Assembly: GCF_000165835.1 (NCBI RefSeq)
Contig: NC_014640.1
Coordinates: forward strand, 1,364,001-1,428,000
Reading direction: 5' to 3'
Source of the DNA: Achromobacter xylosoxidans A8
GTDB taxonomy: Bacteria; Pseudomonadota; Gammaproteobacteria; Burkholderiales; Burkholderiaceae_B
DNA length: 64,000 nucleotides
The notes below the pieces were generated by a model. The model searched no databases. It was not told the origin of the DNA and saw nothing but the letters and a program-made list of their open reading frames with translations. The position numbers were made by a program, and so were the translations under genes. Numbering within the stretch: the first letter of the stretch is position 1; each line of letters opens with the position of its first letter. Below are positions 7,901 through 17,392 of this stretch, one piece after another.

Positions 7901-8857
7901 ATGAAGCGATTGACCACCTTGCTCGCAGGCGCCGTGCTGGCGCTGGGCGCCCAGATCAGCCATGCATTTCCAGACAAGCCGATCCGGCTGATCGTCCCGT
8001 ATCCCCCCGGCACGGGTACCGATACGCTGGCGCGCTACACCGCGCGCCAGTTGGAGGCCAAGCTGGGCCAGCCCGTGATCGCCGAGAACCGCCCAGGCGC
8101 GAGCGGCATTATCGCGACCCAGGCCGTCGTGTCGGCGGCGCCCGATGGCTACACGCTGCTGCTGGCGGCCAATGCGCCCGTGGCGACCAACGTCGCGGCG
8201 TTCGCCAAGCTGCCCTATGACCCCTTGGTCGACCTGGCGCCGGTGGCGGTGCTGGCGCAGGCGCCCATGGGCTTTTATGTTTACCAGGATTCGCCCTACA
8301 AGACGGTCGCGGACCTGGTGGCGGCCGCCAGGAAGGACCCGAAGAAGCTGAACTACGGGGCGGGCAGCGCCACCTACCAGATTGCCAGCGAATGGTTCCT
8401 GTCGCTGGCGCAGGCCAGCGCCAACGGCATTTCCTACAAGGGCGCGGGGCCGGCCTTGAATGATCTGGCGGGCAAGCAAGTTGACTTCGTGATCGCTGAG
8501 TACAGCGGCGCGCAGGCCCTGGTGCAGGCGGGCAAGCTGCGCTTGCTGGCCGTGACGACCGATAAGCGATTGGCCAGCGCGCCGGACGTGCCTACCTTGC
8601 AGGAACTGGGCTACAAGGACTTCTTCAAGGTGGCGTGGTGGGCCATGTTCGCGCCGGCCAAGACGCCCGCGCCGGTCGTGAAGACCCTGCAGGACGCGCT
8701 GCTGGAGATCTACGCCGATCCCAAGACGCAAGCCTTCCTGGCGCAGAGCAATTTCATCTCCTTCATTGGCGACGCAGCCGCGCTGGCCAAGTTCCAGAGG
8801 AAAGAGATCGAGCTTGAGATTGCCACGGCCCAGAGCGCCAACATCCCCAAGCAATAG
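7901..8857 (+). CDS. Bug-family tripartite tricarboxylate transporter substrate-binding protein
   Basis: A 318-residue periplasmic binding protein of the Bug/TctC family. A signal peptide (MKRLTTLLAGAVLALGAQISHA) precedes the mature start FPDKPIRLIVPYPPGTGTD, the family hallmark, and SGIIATQAVVSAAPDGYTLL follows. These proteins bind small carboxylates for TctAB-type uptake. No tctA or tctB membrane gene is present here, which is common for Bug proteins in Bordetella and relatives. GGAG precedes the ATG. Its place between a reductase and an acyl-CoA dehydrogenase suggests that it binds the acid consumed by this gene set. Confidence 0.9.
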   Translation: MKRLTTLLAGAVLALGAQISHAFPDKPIRLIVPYPPGTGTDTLARYTARQLEAKLGQPVIAENRPGASGIIATQAVVSAAPDGYTLLLAANAPVATNVAAFAKLPYDPLVDLAPVAVLAQAPMGFYVYQDSPYKTVADLVAAARKDPKKLNYGAGSATYQIASEWFLSLAQASANGISYKGAGPALNDLAGKQVDFVIAEYSGAQALVQAGKLRLLAVTTDKRLASAPDVPTLQELGYKDFFKVAWWAMFAPAKTPAPVVKTLQDALLEIYADPKTQAFLAQSNFISFIGDAAALAKFQRKEIELEIATAQSANIPKQ

Positions 8858-8887
8858 CGCCCAGCCCACACGACAGGACGCTTCTCC

Positions 8888-10129
8888 ATGAACATGCAAG
8901 CTACGCTCGCGTGGCCGTTCTTCGAGCCCCGGCATCGGGACCTGCTGCGGCAGGCCGACGCCTGGCTGGAGGCAAGGCCCGCCTGGACCGCACCGCAAAG
9001 CCGGGCGGAGATGGACGAGCAATGCCGGCGCCTGGTGGCCGGCATGGGCCAGGCGGGCCTGCTGGCTCACGCCGTGCCCGACCCGTTCGACGCCAGCGCC
9101 CGCATCGACACGCGCGCGGTCTGCCTGCTGCGCGACCGGCTGGCGCAACATGGGGCGCTGTTCGACTTCGCGTTCGCGATGCAGGGCCTGGGTTCGGCCG
9201 CCATTGCGCTGGACGGTACGCCCGCGCAGCGGCAACGGTATCTGGCTCCCGCCCGGGCAGGTCGCCGCATTGCGGCGTTCGCGCTGTCGGAGGCGCAGGC
9301 GGGTTCCGACGTGGGCGCCTTGTCGTGCGCGGCCAGGCAGGATGGCGACGCCTATGTCCTGGACGGCGAGAAAACCTGGATTTCCAACGGCGGCATCGCC
9401 GACCATTACGTCGTCTTTGCGCGCGATCCGCGCAGCGCCGGCGCCAAGGGGATATCGGCTTTCATCGTGGACGCGGATACGCCGGGACTGGAGATCGCGG
9501 AGCGCATCGACGTCCTATCCCCGCATCCGCTGGCCACCCTGAAGTTCACCGCCTGCCGTGTCGCGGGCGGGCAATCGCTGGGCGAGCCGGGGCAGGGCTT
9601 CAAGCTCGCGATGCGCACGCTGGATATCTTCCGGACCTCGGTGGGCGCGGCGGCGCTGGGCTTTTCGCGCCGGGCGCTGCAAGAGGCCACGCAGCATGCG
9701 CTGCAACGCGAGATGTTCGGCAAGACGCTGGCCGATTTCCAGCTGACCCAGGCCAGGTTGAGCCAGATGGCAACCCAGACCGACGCCTCGGCGCTGCTGG
9801 TCTATCGCGCCGCCTGGGCCCGCGATGCGGGGCAGGGTTCGTCGCGCGATGCGGCCATGGCAAAGCTGGCCGCCACCGAGCATGCGCAGCAGGTGGTGGA
9901 TGCCGCCTTGCAGATGCATGGCGGGTTGGGCGTGCGGACCGGGCACATCATAGAGCAGTTGTACCGCGACGTGCGGGCGCTGCGCATCTACGAAGGCGCG
10001 ACCGAGGTCCAGCATCTGATCATTGGACGCGATCTGTTGCGCGAGGCGCGCGAGCGGTCCGCGCCGGCGGCAGCCCTCCCATCCACTCCAGGCCCGAACA
10101 GGGCAACCCCTAACCAGGAACGAGCATGA
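8888..10129 (+). CDS. Acyl-CoA dehydrogenase family protein
   Basis: A 413-residue flavoenzyme introducing a double bond into an acyl-CoA. Recognisable pieces are the substrate/FAD-binding FALSEAQAGSDVGALSCAAR, GEKTWISNGGIADHYVVFAR, LGEPGQGFKLAMRTLD and the C-terminal MHGGLGVRTGHIIEQLYRD and RIYEGATEVQ, whose Glu is the usual catalytic base of short-chain types. The C-terminal 25 residues are Ala/Pro-rich and lie beyond the usual end. Its stop overlaps the start of the next CoA-transferase by four bases (ATGA), indicating translational coupling. The electron acceptor would be ETF; no etf gene is here. Confidence 0.88.
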   Translation: MNMQATLAWPFFEPRHRDLLRQADAWLEARPAWTAPQSRAEMDEQCRRLVAGMGQAGLLAHAVPDPFDASARIDTRAVCLLRDRLAQHGALFDFAFAMQGLGSAAIALDGTPAQRQRYLAPARAGRRIAAFALSEAQAGSDVGALSCAARQDGDAYVLDGEKTWISNGGIADHYVVFARDPRSAGAKGISAFIVDADTPGLEIAERIDVLSPHPLATLKFTACRVAGGQSLGEPGQGFKLAMRTLDIFRTSVGAAALGFSRRALQEATQHALQREMFGKTLADFQLTQARLSQMATQTDASALLVYRAAWARDAGQGSSRDAAMAKLAATEHAQQVVDAALQMHGGLGVRTGHIIEQLYRDVRALRIYEGATEVQHLIIGRDLLREARERSAPAAALPSTPGPNRATPNQERA

Positions 10130-11265
10130 CAGGCCCTTTGTCCGGTATGCGCGTCATAGACGCCAGTAACTTCGTGTTTGGACCGATGGCGACCCAGTTG
10201 CTTGCCGACATGGGCGCCGATGTGATCAAGGTCGAGCCGCCGCAGGGCGACCCGATGCGCATGGTCGGCAAGTCGCGCAACGCCAGGATGGGATCGTTCT
10301 TCCTGAACCTGAACCGCGGCAAGCGCAGCGTGGTCCTGGACCTGAAAAATGCCGCCGATGTGGCGCGGCTGGACACATTGCTGGCCAGCGCCGACGTCTT
10401 CGTGCACAACATGCGGCCCGCGGCCGCCAGGCGCCTGGGCATAGACTACAACAGCCTGGCGCAGCGCCATCCGCGGCTGGTCTATGCCGTGGCTCTCGGT
10501 TTTCACCAGGACGGCCGCTACGCCGAGCGCCCTGCGTATGACGACGTGATCCAGGGCATGAGCGGCGTGGCCGGCCTGCATGCCAGGATGTATGGCGAGC
10601 CGGGCTTCATTCCGATGCTGTTCACCGACAAGCTCTGCGGCGTCTATCTGGCGGGCGCCATCGCGTCGGCGCTGGTGGCGCGAGCCGCCAGCGGGAAAGG
10701 GCAGCAGGTGGAGGTTCCCATGTTCGAAACCATGGCCTCTTTCAATCTGGTCGAACATCTGGCCGACAGCATCTTCAGCGGCTCGGAGACGGCGGCCGCG
10801 CCGCGCGGCTATGAGCGGGTCTTCAGTCGCTACCACCGGCCCTTGAAGACCCGCGAGGGCCATGTCTGCCTGGTCGCCAACACGGACGCGCAGTGGCAGC
10901 GCCTGTTCGCCTTGCTGGATCGGCCTGATTTGGCCGCCGACCCGCGGTTCCTGACCATGGGGGACCGCATCCGCCACGCCGAACCCTTGTACGAGGAAGT
11001 CAGCCGCAGCCTGCTGGAACGCGACGCGGCGGAATGGCTGGCGCTGTTCCTGGCGCACGACATTCCTGCGGGACCGGCCAACAATCTGGACGACTTGCTG
11101 CGCGATCCGCATCTGGCTGACGTAGGCTTCTTCGAGACCGTCGAGCACCCGACGGAAGGGGCGCTGCTTTGCGCGGCCACGCCGCTGCGGTTTTCGGCGA
11201 GCCCCAGAGCGTCCGCCGGCGCCGCGCCCGGGCTGGGCGAGCACAGCGCCGAACTGCTGGGCTAG
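10126..11265 (+). CDS. CaiB/BaiF type III CoA-transferase (second)
   Basis: A 379-residue family III CoA-transferase. Motifs include LSGMRVIDASNFVFGPMATQ, MGADVIKVEPPQGDPMR, NRGKRSVVLD, and FTDKLCGVYLAGAIASAL near residue 166, where the catalytic Asp lies. Its ATG overlaps the stop of the acyl-CoA dehydrogenase. With the first CoA-transferase it brackets the catabolic block. It is not an obvious duplicate: the two differ widely outside family motifs, so they may act on different acids or on donor and acceptor steps. The block ends here, facing the minus-strand D-amino-acid operon; no hairpin terminator is evident in the 25-base gap. Confidence 0.87.
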   Translation: MTGPLSGMRVIDASNFVFGPMATQLLADMGADVIKVEPPQGDPMRMVGKSRNARMGSFFLNLNRGKRSVVLDLKNAADVARLDTLLASADVFVHNMRPAAARRLGIDYNSLAQRHPRLVYAVALGFHQDGRYAERPAYDDVIQGMSGVAGLHARMYGEPGFIPMLFTDKLCGVYLAGAIASALVARAASGKGQQVEVPMFETMASFNLVEHLADSIFSGSETAAAPRGYERVFSRYHRPLKTREGHVCLVANTDAQWQRLFALLDRPDLAADPRFLTMGDRIRHAEPLYEEVSRSLLERDAAEWLALFLAHDIPAGPANNLDDLLRDPHLADVGFFETVEHPTEGALLCAATPLRFSASPRASAGAAPGLGEHSAELLG

Positions 11266-11290
11266 GGGCCGCGCAGCGCTAAATCACGGA

Positions 11291-11926
11291 TCATTCGGGC
11301 GGCTTCAGCCGCGACGGCACCTCGCCCACGTCGCTGCAGACCGCCAGCACTTCCGCGGGCTTCCTGCTCATCGACAGGTACACATGGCCGATGCTGCTGT
11401 CGAAGTAGGCGGTCTCCAGCTTGCCCAGCACGACGCTGTCGCCGTTCTCGAACTGGATGCGGACCTTGCCCGACAGCACCACCGCGAATTCCTGGCCCGG
11501 ATGCCGGATGTAGTCCTCGAACTCGACCACCTTGCGCGAGTCGATGAGCGCCAGCATGGGCGTCATCTTCTTGCCGGGGTACTCGCCCATCAGCAGGCGG
11601 TAGTGGTAGTTCTCGGTGACGTAGTCGCGGGCGTCGCTGAGCTTGTTCTTGACGAAGGTGGGGGCGACGGCGGCCTGCGAGGCGTCCGGCAGCATGAACA
11701 TGCGGGTCATGTCTATGCCCAGCGCGCCCGCCAGCGCGGCGAATTTCTCGTAGCTCAGGGCGATCTGCCCGAGCTCTGCTTTCGACAGCGTCGACACCGC
11801 GATGCCGCTGGCGCGGGACAGCGCCTGCAAGGTCATCTTGCGCGCCTTGCGCTCGGCCCGCAGGCGAGCGCCCATTTCTTCCTTGCCCACGATCTCGGGC
11901 GGGGATGTAGTGCCGGGTAGGGCCAT
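11291..11926 (-). CDS. XRE-family regulator with C-terminal cupin domain
   Basis: A 211-residue regulator with an N-terminal lambda-repressor-like helix-turn-helix (about residues 18-72, including RLRAERKARKMTLQALSRAS and STLSKAELGQ) and a C-terminal cupin (about 115-195, including HPGQEFAVVLSGKVRIQFEN). This layout is typical of regulators of amino-acid, polyamine or peptide catabolism in which the cupin senses a small ligand. The ATG at 11926 is preferred; the frame extends to a TTG at 11971. It is the last gene of the minus-strand operon, 84 bases after the deacylase, so it probably controls that operon. Confidence 0.85.
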   Translation of the reverse strand: MALPGTTSPPEIVGKEEMGARLRAERKARKMTLQALSRASGIAVSTLSKAELGQIALSYEKFAALAGALGIDMTRMFMLPDASQAAVAPTFVKNKLSDARDYVTENYHYRLLMGEYPGKKMTPMLALIDSRKVVEFEDYIRHPGQEFAVVLSGKVRIQFENGDSVVLGKLETAYFDSSIGHVYLSMSRKPAEVLAVCSDVGEVPSRLKPPE

Positions 11927-12010
11927 GTAGCGATCTGGCAGGTAGGAGTTGGTTGGGGGCAGGGCCCGCAAGCCCCGCCGCGTATGCCGGATTGTAAGGG
12001 CTGGCGGGGC

Positions 12011-13465
12011 TCAGGCTGCCGTCCGGTTGAGGACGCGGCCGGCGTGCTGGCCGGTGAAGGACTGGTCCTCCCAGACGGGCGCGCCGTTGACGTAGACCGA
12101 GTGGATGCCCGCGGCGCGCTCGGTGGGGCGCTCGAAGGTGGCCGAGTCGGCCACGGTGGCGGGGTCGAAGACCACCAGGTCGGCGTAGTAGCCGGGCTGC
12201 ACCTGGCCGCGCTCGGCCAGGCCGAACTTGGCGGCGGTCAGGCCGGTCATCTTCCAAACCGCGGTCTCCAGCGGGAACAGGCCCAGGTCGCGCGAGTAGT
12301 GCCCAAGCACGCGGGGGAAGGTGCCCCACAGGCGCGGGTGGGGGCGTTCGTCGTGGGGCAGGCCGTCGGACCCGATCATGGTGGGGCCGAACGCCAGGAT
12401 GCGCTGCACGTCGGGTTCGTCCATCATGAAGTAGATGGCGCCGGCGGGTTGCAGCTCCGGCACCACGTCGTACTTGGACTTGCCGCGTTCGGCGGCGATT
12501 TCTTCCAGGTCGCGTCCGCTCAGCTCGGGATAAGGCTTGCACCAGGTAATCAGCGTGCGGCCCGCCAGCAGCACGCGGTCCTGCTTGAGCATGGTGGAGC
12601 CGGCCACGTAGGGATAGGCGTCCAGCGACACGTCCTGGCTGGCCATGGCGGCCTCGATCAGGGCCAGCGTCTCTTTGGAGCGGCCGAAGTTGGGCTTACC
12701 CATGACCTTGTGGTGCGAAATCACGACCGGCACGTCCAGTTCGCGGCCGATGCGGAAGGTTTCTTCCAGCGCCTCCACGATGTGCTCGCCTTCATCGCGC
12801 ATGTGGGTGGCGTAGACGCCGCCATGCGTGCCCAGCGGGCGGCAGACCTCGATGATTTCCTCGGTGCTGGCATGGGCGGCGGGCGGGTAGAACGCGCCGG
12901 TGGAGATGCCTATCGCGCCACTGGCCAAAGCGTCGTCGGCCAGCGCTTGCATGGCCTGGATCTCTTCGGCCGTGGCTTCCCGCTTCAGGTCGGGCATGAC
13001 GGCGGCGCGCAGGGTGGAATGGCCCACCATGCAGGCGGCGTTGACGGCCGCCGGCGTGGTGCGCAAGGCTTCCAGGTAGTCGGAGAAGCGCCCGAAGCGG
13101 AACGAGCCGCCCTCGTCCAGCAGGTCCAGCGGCGCGGGCGGGCTGGCGTGCGCCAACGGCGCCAGGCTGATGCCGCAGTTGCCGGTGACCACGGTGGTGA
13201 CGCCCTGCGAGATCTTGGGCGTCATGTCACGATGCCTGAGCAGATAGTTGTCGTCGTGCGTGTGCGAGTCGATGAAGCCCGGCGACACCACTTTGCCCGC
13301 CACGTCGATGCGGCGGCGGGTGCTGCTGGTGCTCAGGTTGCCGACGGCGGCGATCCGGTCGCCGCGCACGCCTACGTCGGCAAGCCGGCCCGGCGAGTTG
13401 GTGCCGTCGATGACGGTGCCGCCGGCAAGGATGTAGTCGAACGGGGTGGCGTCGGTCTGGGACAT
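12011..13465 (-). CDS. N-acyl-D-amino-acid deacylase (D-aminoacylase)
   Basis: A 484-residue amidohydrolase of the D-aminoacylase family, which releases D-amino acids from N-acyl-D-amino acids. It shows the start DYILAGGTVIDGTNSPG, the metal-binding GFIDSHTHDDNYLL near residue 65, the family Cys in VVTGNCGISLAPL near 97, SHHKVMGKPNFGRSKET near 250, and GSDGLPHDERPHPRLWGTF near 370 with the conserved Asp. Length matches family members. It follows the ATPase gene by 12 bases within a unit that starts with a DadA-like oxidase, so freed D-amino acids can be oxidised by a co-encoded enzyme. The acyl and side-chain preference cannot be read. Confidence 0.9.
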   Translation of the reverse strand: MSQTDATPFDYILAGGTVIDGTNSPGRLADVGVRGDRIAAVGNLSTSSTRRRIDVAGKVVSPGFIDSHTHDDNYLLRHRDMTPKISQGVTTVVTGNCGISLAPLAHASPPAPLDLLDEGGSFRFGRFSDYLEALRTTPAAVNAACMVGHSTLRAAVMPDLKREATAEEIQAMQALADDALASGAIGISTGAFYPPAAHASTEEIIEVCRPLGTHGGVYATHMRDEGEHIVEALEETFRIGRELDVPVVISHHKVMGKPNFGRSKETLALIEAAMASQDVSLDAYPYVAGSTMLKQDRVLLAGRTLITWCKPYPELSGRDLEEIAAERGKSKYDVVPELQPAGAIYFMMDEPDVQRILAFGPTMIGSDGLPHDERPHPRLWGTFPRVLGHYSRDLGLFPLETAVWKMTGLTAAKFGLAERGQVQPGYYADLVVFDPATVADSATFERPTERAAGIHSVYVNGAPVWEDQSFTGQHAGRVLNRTAA

Positions 13466-13477
13466 GGGTATCTCCGG

Positions 13478-14491
13478 CTAGGCGTGGATGGCGAAATGGC
13501 AGGCGACCTGCTGTTCGGGGGCGATCTGGCGGGGTTGCGGCGTCTCTTCGGCGCAGCGTGGCTGCGCCAGCGGGCAGCGGGTGCGGAAGGCGCAACCCGA
13601 GGGCGGCGACAGCGGGCTGGGGATCTCGCCCTTGAGGACTTCCACGGGCTTGCGTTCGCCCTGGCGGGCCGATGGCACCGCGGCCAGCAGGGCGCGGGTA
13701 TAGGGGTGGGCGGGGCGTTCGAAGATGGCTTCGCGCGTGCCGGTCTCGACGATCTTGCCCAGGTACATCACGGCGACACGGTGGCTGATGTGCCGCACCA
13801 CGCTCAGGTCGTGCGAAATGAACACGTAGGTCAGCCCCAGGTCGCGTTGCAGGTCCATCAGCAGGTTGATGACTTGCGCCTGCACCGACACGTCCAGCGC
13901 CGACACCGGTTCGTCGCAGACGATCAGGCCCGGGTCCAGCGCCAGTGCGCGGGCGATAACGATGCGCTGGCGCTGGCCGCCGGAGAACTCGTGGGGATAG
14001 CGGTCGGCGGCATCCGGGCGCAGGCTGACGCGCGCCAGCAGCTGCGCGACGCGGTCGCGGATGGCGGCGCGGCCGTGGCCGAAGGCACGCAGCGGCTCGC
14101 CGATGATGTCGCGTACCCGCATGCGCGGGTTCATCGACGAGAACGGATCCTGGAAGATGAACTGCATGCGTTGGCGCATGGCGCGCAGTTCGCGGCTGTT
14201 CATGGCGGCCAGGTCGCGGCCTTCCAGCAGGATGCGGCCCTCGGTGGGATCGGTCAGGCGGATCAGGCATTTGCCGGTGGTGGACTTGCCGCAGCCGGAT
14301 TCGCCCACCAGGCTCAGCGTCTGGCCGCGCGGCACCGACAGGGACACGCCGTCGACCGCGCGCAGCACCTTGGCGCCGCTGCCGCTGTCCACGGGGTAGT
14401 GCTTCTTCAAGCCGATGACTTCCAGCATGGGCGCAGCCTCGGCGGCGGGCGCGGCTACGGCGCTCGAAAGAGGAATGTCGTGCAGGTTCAT
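13478..14491 (-). CDS. Dipeptide/oligopeptide ABC transporter ATP-binding protein (DppF-like)
   Basis: A 337-residue ATPase powering peptide uptake. It contains Walker [10 protein letters not shown] near residue 70, signature FSGGQRQRIVIARAL, Walker B LIVCDEPVSALD and the oligopeptide-type C-terminal CAFRTRCPLAQPRC motif. The long open frame extends upstream over the preceding gene; the ATG at 14491 (MNLHDIPLSS) is chosen because it falls eight bases after that gene's stop. It is the fifth gene of the Dpp-type set. Its partner ATPase is encoded immediately upstream. Confidence 0.9.
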   Translation of the reverse strand: MNLHDIPLSSAVAAPAAEAAPMLEVIGLKKHYPVDSGSGAKVLRAVDGVSLSVPRGQTLSLVGESGCGKSTTGKCLIRLTDPTEGRILLEGRDLAAMNSRELRAMRQRMQFIFQDPFSSMNPRMRVRDIIGEPLRAFGHGRAAIRDRVAQLLARVSLRPDAADRYPHEFSGGQRQRIVIARALALDPGLIVCDEPVSALDVSVQAQVINLLMDLQRDLGLTYVFISHDLSVVRHISHRVAVMYLGKIVETGTREAIFERPAHPYTRALLAAVPSARQGERKPVEVLKGEIPSPLSPPSGCAFRTRCPLAQPRCAEETPQPRQIAPEQQVACHFAIHA

Positions 14492-14499
14492 GGCGGGCC

Positions 14500-15507
14500 T
14501 CAGGCGGTCAGGGCGGCGGGGGCGGGTTCGGCCGCGCGGGCCCAGCACCAGACGCGGTGGCGGCTGCCGGCGTCGGCGGCGGGCGGCGCCTGCTCGGTGC
14601 AGCGCGGCTGCGCTTCCGGGCAGCGCGCCGCGAAGGCGCAACCACGCGACTCGGGCGTCATGACCGGCACGATGCCGGGCAACTCGGCCAGCCGCGCCGT
14701 GTGGTCCTGGCCTGCGGCAAAGTCGGGGAGGGAGCGGATCAGCGCCTGGGTGTAAGGATGCTGGGCGTGGTCCAGGATGTCGTCGACGCTGCCTTCCTCT
14801 ACTTTGCGCCCGGCGTACATCACGATGACGCGCTGGCATATCTGCGCCACCACGCCCAGGTCATGGGTGATCAGCACGATGGAGGTGCCCAGCCGTTGCT
14901 GGATTTCCCGCAGCAGGTGCAGGATTTGAGCCTGAATGGTGACGTCCAGCGCGGTGGTGGGCTCGTCGGCGATCAGGACCTTGGGCTGGCACGCCAGCGC
15001 CATGGCGATCATGGCGCGTTGGCGCATGCCGCCGGACAGCTGATAGGGATACTCGCGCACGCGGCGCGCCGGGTCGGATATCTGCACCAGCTCCAGCAGC
15101 GATTCGGCCTGCGCCATGGCCTCGCGCCGCGACAGACCCTGGTGCAGCATGAGCGATTCGCTGATCTGCTTACCCACCGTGAACACGGGGTTCAGCGAGG
15201 TCATGGGTTCCTGGAAAATCATCGAGATCTGGTTGCCGCGGATCGCGCGCATGGCTTTTTCAGAAAGCCCCAGCAGATCCTGGCCGTCGAACTCGATGCG
15301 GCCGCCGGCCACGCGTCCGGGGGCGCGCAAGAGGCGCATGATGGACAGGGACGTGACGCTCTTGCCGCAGCCGGATTCGCCGACCAGGCCCAGGGTTTCG
15401 CCGGGCATCAGGTCGAAGGAGAGCCGGTCCACGGCGACTACCGTGGTTTCGTCGCCGTCGAAACAGGTGGTGAGGTCATGCACGCGCAAGACAGGTTGAG
15501 TTTGCAT
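14500..15507 (-). CDS. Dipeptide/oligopeptide ABC transporter ATP-binding protein (DppD-like)
   Basis: A 335-residue ATPase, partner of the downstream DppF-like protein. Walker A is GESGCGKS near residue 44, the signature reads [15 protein letters not shown], Walker B is [12 protein letters not shown], and [14 protein letters not shown] near the C-terminus is the oligopeptide-importer extension. Its start lies eight bases after the stop of the second permease gene. The pair is expected to form a cytoplasmic heterodimer driving import through the DppB/DppC-like permeases. Confidence 0.9.
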   Translation of the reverse strand: MQTQPVLRVHDLTTCFDGDETTVVAVDRLSFDLMPGETLGLVGESGCGKSVTSLSIMRLLRAPGRVAGGRIEFDGQDLLGLSEKAMRAIRGNQISMIFQEPMTSLNPVFTVGKQISESLMLHQGLSRREAMAQAESLLELVQISDPARRVREYPYQLSGGMRQRAMIAMALACQPKVLIADEPTTALDVTIQAQILHLLREIQQRLGTSIVLITHDLGVVAQICQRVIVMYAGRKVEEGSVDDILDHAQHPYTQALIRSLPDFAAGQDHTARLAELPGIVPVMTPESRGCAFAARCPEAQPRCTEQAPPAADAGSRHRVWCWARAAEPAPAALTA

Positions 15508-15515
15508 GTGCGCTC

Positions 15516-16391
15516 CTACAGTTTCTTGGCCAGGCGGGGATCGAGCATGTCGCGCAGCCCGTCGCCCACCAGATTGACGGCCAGGACGGCCACGCCCAGG
15601 AACAGGCCTGGATACAGGATGATGTGGAAGGCCACGGCCACGAAGTTGCGGCCTTCGGCCATGATGTTGCCCCAGCTGGGGATGTGGGGCGGTATGCCCA
15701 CGCCCAGGAAGCTCAATACGGCTTCGGTCAGGATGGCGGATGCCGCGATGAAGGTGGCCTGCACCATCAGCGGCGCGAACAGGTTGGGCAGGATGTGGCG
15801 CAGCAGGATCGCGGGCACGCGCGTTCCGGACGAAATCGCGGCCTCGATATAAGGCTGCTCGCGTATCGTCAGCACCAGCGCCCGCACCAGCCGCACCACG
15901 CGCGGCACTTCCGGGATGACGATGGCAATGATCACGGTGCCCAGGCCGCCCTTCAGGGTGGCCATCAGGGCGATGGCCAGCAGTACCCCGGGTATGGCCA
16001 TCAGGCCGTCCATGATGCGCATGATGAAGGCGTCGATGCGGCGGAAGTAGCCCGCCGCCATGCCCAGGGCCACGCCGGCGACGGTGGAGACCACCGCCAC
16101 CACGATGCCGACCACCAGCGAGACGCGGGCGCCCCAGACGGTGCGGGAATAGACGTCGCGGCCCAGCGCGTCGGTGCCGAAGAAGTGTTCGGACGAAGGC
16201 GGCTTCATGCGCGCCAGCGGATTGATGTCCTGCGGGTCGACGGTGGCCAGCCAGGGCGCAGCCAGCGCGATCGCGGCCAGGGCCAGCAGGATGGCGCCGC
16301 CGATATACAGCATGGGATGGCGGCGCAGCGCGCGCAGGATGCGGCGGTGGCGCGGCCGCCGCGCGGGCAGGGACAGGGTATCGGTAGTCAT
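15516..16391 (-). CDS. Peptide ABC transporter permease (DppC-like)
   Basis: A 291-residue inner-membrane permease. After a basic N-terminus ([16 protein letters not shown]) comes the first hydrophobic helix, then [20 protein letters not shown] and [16 protein letters not shown], the hallmark of DppC/OppC proteins, and five further membrane segments with the ATPase-contacting loop around [15 protein letters not shown]. Spacing to its neighbours is 8 and 13 bases, so it is tightly inside the operon. Function as a peptide channel half is firm; the cargo is inferred from context. Confidence 0.9.
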   Translation of the reverse strand: MTTDTLSLPARRPRHRRILRALRRHPMLYIGGAILLALAAIALAAPWLATVDPQDINPLARMKPPSSEHFFGTDALGRDVYSRTVWGARVSLVVGIVVAVVSTVAGVALGMAAGYFRRIDAFIMRIMDGLMAIPGVLLAIALMATLKGGLGTVIIAIVIPEVPRVVRLVRALVLTIREQPYIEAAISSGTRVPAILLRHILPNLFAPLMVQATFIAASAILTEAVLSFLGVGIPPHIPSWGNIMAEGRNFVAVAFHIILYPGLFLGVAVLAVNLVGDGLRDMLDPRLAKKL

Positions 16392-16404
16392 GCGTAGCCC
16401 CGGT

Positions 16405-17340
16405 TCAATAGCGGATGCGCGGATCGAAGAGCCGGTAGCTCAGGTCGACCAGCAGGTTGATCAGGACATAGATGCCCGAGGCCACCAGCAGCACGCCCTG
16501 GATGACGGGGTAGTCATGGCGCAGCACGGCATCGATGGTGAGGCGGCCCAGGCCGGGAATCGCGAACACGGTTTCCGTGACCACCACGCCGCCGATCAGC
16601 AGGGCCACGCCCACGCCGATGGTCGTGACGATGGGATTGGCGGCATTCTTCAGCGCATGCCACACGATGGGGCCCGCCGCCAGGCCCTTGGCGCGGGCAG
16701 TGCGGATGTAGTCCTCGGACAGGGCTTCCAGCATGGTGGCGCGCGTCATGCGCGTGAGCAGCGCCATATAGACCAGGCCCAGGGACAGACAGGGCAGCAC
16801 CAGATGGCGCAGGTAGGGCACCACGCCGTCCGCCAGCGGCTTGTAGCCCTGCACCGGCAGCCAGCCCAGCTTGATCGAAAACCCATAGACCAGGCTGTAG
16901 CCGATCAGGAACACTGGCACCGAGAACGCGCAGACCGCGCCTATCATGACCAGCCGGTCCAGCCAGCGCCCCGCGTGCCAGGCCGCCAGCACGCCCAGCG
17001 GAATCGCCACGATCACCGCGAACAGCATCGTGAAGATGGCGATGGACAGCGTCGGCCCCATGCGCTGGCCGATCAGCTGCGAGACCGGCATCTGCGTCGA
17101 CATGGACGTACCCAGGTCACCGGTGGCGATGTGGCTGACCCAGATGCCGAACTGCTGAAGCAGCGGCTTGTCCAGCCCCAGGTTCTGGCGGATCTTCTCC
17201 ACGTCGTCGGCGGTGGCGTTGTCGCCCGCGATCACGGCCGCGGGATCGCCCGGCGACAGATGGATCAGCAGGAACACCACGACCGCGACCACGGCCATGA
17301 CAGGAATGACGGCCGCGATGCGGCGCAATATGTATTTCAC
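16405..17340 (-). CDS. Peptide ABC transporter permease (DppB-like)
   Basis: A 311-residue permease starting VKYILRRIAAVIPVMAVVAV, the usual DppB/OppB N-terminus. The GTG at 17340 is selected because GGGGGAA lies at good spacing and the first helix then starts normally; the frame also runs 11 codons further upstream. HLSPGDPAAVIAGDNAT near residues 36-52, RMGPTLSIAIFTM and the loop HALKNAANPIVTTIGV are typical. Six membrane segments are visible. It pairs with the DppC-like protein encoded downstream. Confidence 0.9.
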   Translation of the reverse strand: MKYILRRIAAVIPVMAVVAVVVFLLIHLSPGDPAAVIAGDNATADDVEKIRQNLGLDKPLLQQFGIWVSHIATGDLGTSMSTQMPVSQLIGQRMGPTLSIAIFTMLFAVIVAIPLGVLAAWHAGRWLDRLVMIGAVCAFSVPVFLIGYSLVYGFSIKLGWLPVQGYKPLADGVVPYLRHLVLPCLSLGLVYMALLTRMTRATMLEALSEDYIRTARAKGLAAGPIVWHALKNAANPIVTTIGVGVALLIGGVVVTETVFAIPGLGRLTIDAVLRHDYPVIQGVLLVASGIYVLINLLVDLSYRLFDPRIRY

Positions 17341-17392
17341 GCTGGTTTCCCCCCGGCTTGCGGCCGGACGCAAGCGGCGTCCGGCCCCTGCC

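Noticed and set aside
11984-14755. A 923-codon open frame on the plus strand
   Set aside because: It lies opposite the clear D-aminoacylase and DppF-like genes and has low-complexity His/Arg/Gly-rich translation typical of a GC-rich shadow frame.
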